Assembly: GCF_008693105.1 (NCBI RefSeq)
Contig: NZ_VXKK01000031.1
Span: forward strand, 62,001 to 126,000
Source of the DNA: Corynebacterium flavescens
Lineage (GTDB): Bacteria; Actinomycetota; Actinomycetes; Mycobacteriales; Mycobacteriaceae
DNA length: 64,000 nucleotides
Direction of reading: 5' to 3'
Below are positions 59,702 through 64,000 of the stretch, one piece after another. Numbering within the stretch: position 1 is the stretch's first letter; each line of letters starts with the position of its first letter. The translations under genes and the position numbers were made by a program. The notes under the pieces were generated by a model that was given only the letters and a program-made list of their open reading frames with translations, made no database searches and was not told the DNA's origin.

Positions 59702-61804
59702 GTGTCGCAAGTAAAGCTGCCCGAAGAACTGCAGGCAATGGTCGAGCGCCGTTATCCGGCAGATTGGACCGATACGGACACCCGCGCTGTGGACACAGTC
59801 CGCATTCTCGCGGCCGATGCGGTGCAGAATTGCGGTTCCGGCCACCCGGGTACCGCTATGTCTTTGGCTCCGCTGGCGTACACGCTCTACCAGCGCGTGC
59901 TCAACCACGATCCCCATGACGTGCACTGGGCGGGACGAGACCGCTTCGTCCTCTCGGTGGGTCACTCTTCGCTCACGCAGTACATTCAGCTCTACTTGGG
60001 TGGCTTCGGTCTCGAGATGGAAGATCTTGAGAACCTGCGCACGTGGGGTTCTAAGACCCCGGGACACCCCGAGGTACACCACACCGATGGTGTAGAGACC
60101 ACCACCGGTCCGCTCGGGCAAGGCCTAGCCACCGCTGTTGGCATGTCCATGGCGGCTCGCCGCGAGCGCGGCCTTTTTGATCCCCAGTCCCCAGCGGGCG
60201 AGTCCCCTTTCGATCACTTTGTCTACGTCATTGCCTCTGATGGCGACCTCCAAGAGGGCGTCACCGGTGAAGCATCCTCACTGGCAGGCACCCAGCAACT
60301 GGGCAACCTCATCGTGTTCTGGGATGATAACCGCATCTCCATTGAGGATGACACCAACATTGCCTTCAACGAGGACGTCGCCAAGCGCTACGAAGCCTAC
60401 GGTTGGCACGTGCAGACCGTCGAGTCCGGCGAGGATGTCGTGGCGATCGAGGAGGCCGTTTCCGCCGCCAAGGCAGAAACCACTCGCCCCTCTTTCATTC
60501 GCGTCAAGACCGTCATCGGCTACCCCGCCCCTAATAAGATGAACACCGGTGGCGTGCACGGTTCCGCGCTTGGCGCCGATGAGGTTGCCGCCACCAAGGA
60601 AGTTCTCGGTTTCAATCCGGAAGAGAACTTCCATATCGATGAGGAAGTTATTTCCCACACGCGCCAGCTCGTCGAGCGGGGCGCCCGTAGCCACGCCGCC
60701 TGGCAGGAGAAGTTCGATGCGTGGGCTGCCGCGAACCCAGAAAATAAAGCTCTCTTCGATCGCCTCAGCGCTCGCGAGCTCCCAGCTGACTTCGCGGCGC
60801 AACTGCCGGTATGGGATGCCGGAGACTCCGTAGCAACCCGCAAGGCCTCCGAGGCCGCCATCCAGGCGCTCGCTGCTACCCTGCCAGAGCTCTGGGGTGG
60901 CTCGGCTGACTTGGCTGGCTCCAATAACACCGTGATCAAGGGCGCGGATTCCTTCGGCCCCAACTCGATCTCCACCGGTGCTTGGTCGGCGCAGCCCTAC
61001 GGCCGCAACCTCCACTTCGGCATCCGCGAGCACGCTATGGCTGCCATCATGAACGGCATCGCGCTCCACGGCGGCACCCGCGTCTACGGTGGCACCTTCC
61101 TCATTTTCTCCGAGTACCAGTATCCCGCCGTGCGTCTCGGCGCCCTGATGTCCACGGACACCTACTACGTCTGGACGCATGACTCGATCGGATTGGGTGA
61201 GGATGGACCTACCCACCAGCCGGTGGAGACCCTTGCTGCATTGCGTGCAATCCCCAACTTGGCCGTCATTCGCCCCGCTGATGCAAACGAGACAGCTCAG
61301 GCTTGGGCCGCAGCACTTGAGGCACCCGCCGCTCCGAAGGGCTTGGCGCTTTCTCGCCAGAACCTCCCCGTGCTCGAGGGCACCAAGGAAAAGGCCCATG
61401 AGGGCGTGCGCCGCGGCGCCTACGTATTGGTAGAAGGCTCCAAGGAAACCCCAGACGTTATCTTGTTGGCCACCGGTTCTGAGGTTCAACTGGCTGTAGA
61501 GGCCGCCGAGCAGCTCGAGGCTGCCGGGACTGCGGCTCGCGTAGTCTCCGCCCCTTGCCTGGAGTGGTTCGATGCTCAGGACGCTGAGTACAAGGAGTCC
61601 GTCCTCCCCGCCAGCGTTCAGGCACGCGTATCTATCGAGGCCGCCATCGCCATGCCGTGGTTCAAGTACACCGGCTCCCTCGGCCGCAACGTCTCCCTCG
61701 AGCACTACGGTGCTTCTGCACCGGCTGCCGAGCTCTTCGAGAAGTTTGGCTTCACCGTCGACGCCGTTGTCGCCGCAGCCAAGGATTCTCTCGCTTCGCT
61801 TTAA
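59702..61804 (+). CDS. tkt: Transketolase
   Basis: Thiamine-diphosphate enzyme of the pentose phosphate pathway, 700 aa. ThDP/metal motif SDGDLQEGVTGEASSLAG...FWDDNRIS. Phosphate and substrate His: NCGSGHPGTAMSLAP, GHSSLTQY, HGSAL. The pyrimidine domain contains GIREHAMAAIMNG. The GTG at 59702 (SQVKLPEEL) has GAGG at 8 nt; a GTG at 59687 is less likely. It leads tkt-tal-zwf. Confidence 0.95.
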   Translation: MSQVKLPEELQAMVERRYPADWTDTDTRAVDTVRILAADAVQNCGSGHPGTAMSLAPLAYTLYQRVLNHDPHDVHWAGRDRFVLSVGHSSLTQYIQLYLGGFGLEMEDLENLRTWGSKTPGHPEVHHTDGVETTTGPLGQGLATAVGMSMAARRERGLFDPQSPAGESPFDHFVYVIASDGDLQEGVTGEASSLAGTQQLGNLIVFWDDNRISIEDDTNIAFNEDVAKRYEAYGWHVQTVESGEDVVAIEEAVSAAKAETTRPSFIRVKTVIGYPAPNKMNTGGVHGSALGADEVAATKEVLGFNPEENFHIDEEVISHTRQLVERGARSHAAWQEKFDAWAAANPENKALFDRLSARELPADFAAQLPVWDAGDSVATRKASEAAIQALAATLPELWGGSADLAGSNNTVIKGADSFGPNSISTGAWSAQPYGRNLHFGIREHAMAAIMNGIALHGGTRVYGGTFLIFSEYQYPAVRLGALMSTDTYYVWTHDSIGLGEDGPTHQPVETLAALRAIPNLAVIRPADANETAQAWAAALEAPAAPKGLALSRQNLPVLEGTKEKAHEGVRRGAYVLVEGSKETPDVILLATGSEVQLAVEAAEQLEAAGTAARVVSAPCLEWFDAQDAEYKESVLPASVQARVSIEAAIAMPWFKYTGSLGRNVSLEHYGASAPAAELFEKFGFTVDAVVAAAKDSLASL

Positions 61805-61812
61805 CCAGTCTC

Positions 61813-61851
61813 ACCTCGGTTCTCGCTTCCATAGGGAACGAGAACCGAGGT
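61813..61851 (+). other. Hairpin in the tkt-tal gap
   Basis: ACCTCGGTTCTCG pairs over 13 bp (61813-61825 with 61839-61851), with an inner TTCC/GGAA. Only a short T-tract follows, so it is more likely an mRNA-processing or attenuation element than a full stop. Confidence 0.6.
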
Positions 61852-61894
61852 TTAGTCAAGTAACAGTCAAGAAATCTGACAAGGAGTTTTCTAC

Positions 61895-62980
61895 ATGACC
61901 GCAATCGACGAGCTCGCCCAACTCGGCACTTCCACCTGGCTCGATGATCTCTCCCGCGACCGCCTCCAGTCCGGTAACCTCCAGGAGATCATTGGCACCA
62001 AGTCCATCGTCGGAGTTACCACCAACCCGGCCATTTTTGCCTCCGCAATGTCTCAAGGAACGGCCTACGATGAGGACATCGCCAAGCTTAAAGCAGCCGG
62101 GGCACAAGCTGATGCCGCGGTTTATTCGCTGGCTGTCGCAGATGTTCGAGATGCCTGCGACGTTTTCGCAGACATTTACCGCGCAAGCAATGGCCAAGAT
62201 GGCCGCGTATCCATCGAGGTTGACCCCCGCCTGTCCGAAGATGCCGCAGCTACGCTGGCACAGGCCCGCGAGCTGTGGTCCACGGTGGATCGTCCCAACC
62301 TCATGATCAAGATCCCAGCTACCACCGGTTCCCTGCCCGCCATCGCTGACGCCCTCGCTGACGGAATCTCGGTCAACGTCACCCTCATTTTCTCGGTGGC
62401 ACGCTACGAAGATGTCATCGCGACTTTCAAGCATGGCATCAAGCGCGCTGCGGAAAATGGACATGATGTATCCACGATCCACTCTGTCGCTTCCTTCTTT
62501 GTCTCCCGCCTCGACACCGAGGTAGATCGCAGGCTCGAGGAGATCGGCAGCGCCGAGGCTCTGGCCCTGCGCGGAAAGTCCGGTGTGGCCAACGCACAGC
62601 GCGCATACGGCGTCTTCCTCGAGCAGTTCGGGGAGGACTCAGGGCTTCCGGCTGGGGCAAACCCCCAGCGCCCACTATGGGCATCGACTGGTGTGAAGAA
62701 TCCTGACTACCCCTCTACCTTGTATGTCACGGAGCTTGCCGGCCCGCACACGGTCAACACTATGCCGGAGAAAACCATCGACGCCGTACTCGCCGAAGGC
62801 GGATTGCACGGGGATACGCTCACCGGTTCTCAGTCCGGCGCCGAGGACATTCTTGCAGCTGTAGCGGCTGCGGGGATTGACTTTGCGGAGGTTTTTGCGG
62901 TGCTTGAGCAAGAGGGCGTCGACAAGTTCGTTGCCGCTTGGCAGGAACTGCTCGAGTCCATTCAGGCCCGCCTATCCTAG
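61895..62980 (+). CDS. tal: Transaldolase
   Basis: Transfers dihydroxyacetone between sugar phosphates, 361 aa, the actinobacterial long class. The Schiff-base Lys is in [43 protein letters not shown] and [13 protein letters not shown] are typical. ATG has AAGGAG upstream. It is in an operon with tkt and zwf. Confidence 0.95.
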   Translation: MTAIDELAQLGTSTWLDDLSRDRLQSGNLQEIIGTKSIVGVTTNPAIFASAMSQGTAYDEDIAKLKAAGAQADAAVYSLAVADVRDACDVFADIYRASNGQDGRVSIEVDPRLSEDAAATLAQARELWSTVDRPNLMIKIPATTGSLPAIADALADGISVNVTLIFSVARYEDVIATFKHGIKRAAENGHDVSTIHSVASFFVSRLDTEVDRRLEEIGSAEALALRGKSGVANAQRAYGVFLEQFGEDSGLPAGANPQRPLWASTGVKNPDYPSTLYVTELAGPHTVNTMPEKTIDAVLAEGGLHGDTLTGSQSGAEDILAAVAAAGIDFAEVFAVLEQEGVDKFVAAWQELLESIQARLS

Positions 62981-63029
62981 CTTCTTCAGCGCCTTCAGCA
63001 TCCGCGGCTCTTTAGCAGCCGCCGTTTAT

Positions 63030-63055
63030 GCCCCGTCGAGTAACCTCGACGGGGC
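63030..63055. terminator. Hairpin between tal and zwf
   Basis: Eleven-base-pair perfect stem GCCCCGTCGAG/CTCGACGGGGC around TAAC, without a U-tract. It probably modulates rather than blocks transcription into zwf. Confidence 0.5.
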
Positions 63056-63112
63056 TGCTGTCGCTAGAATAGGCTGCTGGACTTACTTTACGCACCTGCG
63101 AAAGGATATTTC

Positions 63113-64000
63113 GTGACGGAATCAAGCGCCTGGGTCAACCCTTTGCGCAACGCCAAAGACAAGCGCCTGCCTCGAATCGCCGGTCCCTCGGGCATGGTCA
63201 TCTTCGGCGTGACCGGTGATTTGGCATACAAGAAGCTCTTGCCCGCCATCTATGACTTGGCCAACCGCGGGCTGCTTCCCGCAGGTTTTACCCTGGTAGG
63301 TTACGGTCGTCGGGACTGGAGTAATGCCGCTTTCGCAGACTACGTCCTCGATGCCGTGAAATCCGGTTCGCGCACGAAGTTCAGTGCGGATGTCTGGGAG
63401 CACCTTGCCCGCGGTATCGAGTTCATCCGTGGCGCTTTCGATGACGAGGGCTTTGACCGCCTCTCCGCGCGCCTTGGGGAACTAGATACCCTGCGCGGCA
63501 CCGGTGGAAACTGGGCTTATTATCTTTCAGTTCCCCCAGAGTTCTTCTCCAATATTTGCCACCAGCTCGAAAGAGTAGGCATGAGCAACAGTGTTGCTGA
63601 CTCTTGGCGCCGCGTCATCATTGAAAAGCCCTTCGGCCACGATCAGGAATCCGCGCGCAAGCTCAACGAGATAGTCAACGCGGTGTTCCCCGAGTCCTCG
63701 GTCTTCCGAATCGACCACTACTTGGGCAAGGAAACGGTTCAGAATATCCTGGCACTGCGCTTCGCTAACCAGATCTTCGAGCCCATGTGGAACGCTCACT
63801 ACATCGACCACGTCCAGATCACCATGGCGGAGGACATCGGCCTCGGAGGGCGTGCCGGATACTACGACGGAATCGGCGCCGCGCGAGACGTGATCCAGAA
63901 CCACCTTCTGCAGCTCCTAGCCCTAGTAGCCATGGAGGAGCCATCCTCCTTCCAGCCAGAGGCTTTGCAGGCCGAGAAGATCAAGGTCTTGCGCACAACG
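63113..64000 (+). CDS. zwf: Glucose-6-phosphate dehydrogenase, truncated by window end
   Basis: First enzyme of the oxidative pentose phosphate pathway. 296 codons are visible and the frame is open at the right edge. Cofactor loop MVIFGVTGDLAYKKLLPA and active-site block RIDHYLGKETVQN are clear. Start is a GTG with AAAGGA at 7 nt. In C. glutamicum opcA and pgl follow; that cannot be seen here. Confidence 0.95.
   Translation, partial: MTESSAWVNPLRNAKDKRLPRIAGPSGMVIFGVTGDLAYKKLLPAIYDLANRGLLPAGFTLVGYGRRDWSNAAFADYVLDAVKSGSRTKFSADVWEHLARGIEFIRGAFDDEGFDRLSARLGELDTLRGTGGNWAYYLSVPPEFFSNICHQLERVGMSNSVADSWRRVIIEKPFGHDQESARKLNEIVNAVFPESSVFRIDHYLGKETVQNILALRFANQIFEPMWNAHYIDHVQITMAEDIGLGGRAGYYDGIGAARDVIQNHLLQLLALVAMEEPSSFQPEALQAEKIKVLRTT

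Noticed and set aside
60278..61705. A 475-codon open frame antisense to tkt
   Set aside because: Composition shadow of transketolase; no family resemblance.

Overview
This window is chromosomal DNA from a Corynebacterium, or a very close mycolic-acid actinobacterium. The evidence is a set of actinobacterial and corynebacterial genes in a known gene order: pupylation genes without a 20S proteasome, mycothiol ligase mshC, the mannosyltransferase mptB, the acn-acnR pair, sufR-B-D-C-S-U-T, and ctaA/ctaB next to tkt-tal-zwf. Coding density is high. I see no insertion sequence, prophage, CRISPR array or rRNA. The species cannot be fixed from the sequence alone.

Layout. 1-9.7 kb (all minus): ARC ATPase, Dop, Pup, PafA, PafB, PafC, TatA, TatC and the start of a HelY-type helicase, so transcription runs from pupylation through DNA-damage regulators to Tat export. 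9.8-12.9 kb: TrmI tRNA methyltransferase, an M18 aminopeptidase and a divergent RecB-like Fe-S nuclease. 12.9-17.9 kb: formate-tetrahydrofolate ligase, then a Dcu-type C4-dicarboxylate carrier with aspartase, which form a fumarate/aspartate module. 18-22.5 kb: hisG, hisE, a HAD phosphatase, a small unknown gene, mshC and uppP. 22.6-25.8 kb: a lipoprotein, pyrD, a small membrane protein and a YbhB/PEBP protein. 26.1 kb: tRNA-Leu(GAG) with its terminator. 26.3-31.3 kb: two DedA/TVP38-type membrane proteins, an HTH protein, DUF3097, an unknown protein and ferrochelatase.

31.4-38.6 kb: a secreted NlpC/P60 hydrolase, then about 1 kb without genes that holds structured DNA/RNA signals and a GlxR-like site, then a small membrane protein, aconitase with an AcnR operator in its promoter, and acnR. 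38.6-42.9 kb: a predicted vitamin/nucleoside uptake unit (ECF A, T and S components, nucleoside hydrolase, NAD(P)-binding protein). Its ATPase fuses two NBDs that are each degenerate in complementary ways. 43-46.4 kb: ACT protein with DUF711/PFL-like protein, and an ABC-F ATPase. 46.4-52.7 kb: the full suf Fe-S cluster operon with its Fe-S repressor SufR and a double palindrome upstream. 52.9-59.5 kb: mptB, an ABC-2 exporter, ctaA, a quinone reductase and ctaB. 59.6-64 kb: the pentose phosphate operon tkt-tal-zwf, with zwf cut by the window edge.

How the genes connect. Fe-S supply (suf) serves clients in the same window: aconitase, SufR itself, the RecB-like nuclease and probably ferrochelatase. 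Heme made by HemH is processed by CtaB and CtaA for the terminal oxidase. Aspartase and the Dcu carrier link aspartate to C4-acids and the TCA cycle. The most notable points are: the proteasome-free pupylation locus, including an ARC without the proteasome-docking tail and a Pup already ending in Glu; the single-site ECF ATPase beside a nucleoside hydrolase; and the candidate structured RNA with its own terminator in the 1-kb gap before the NlpC/P60 gene.
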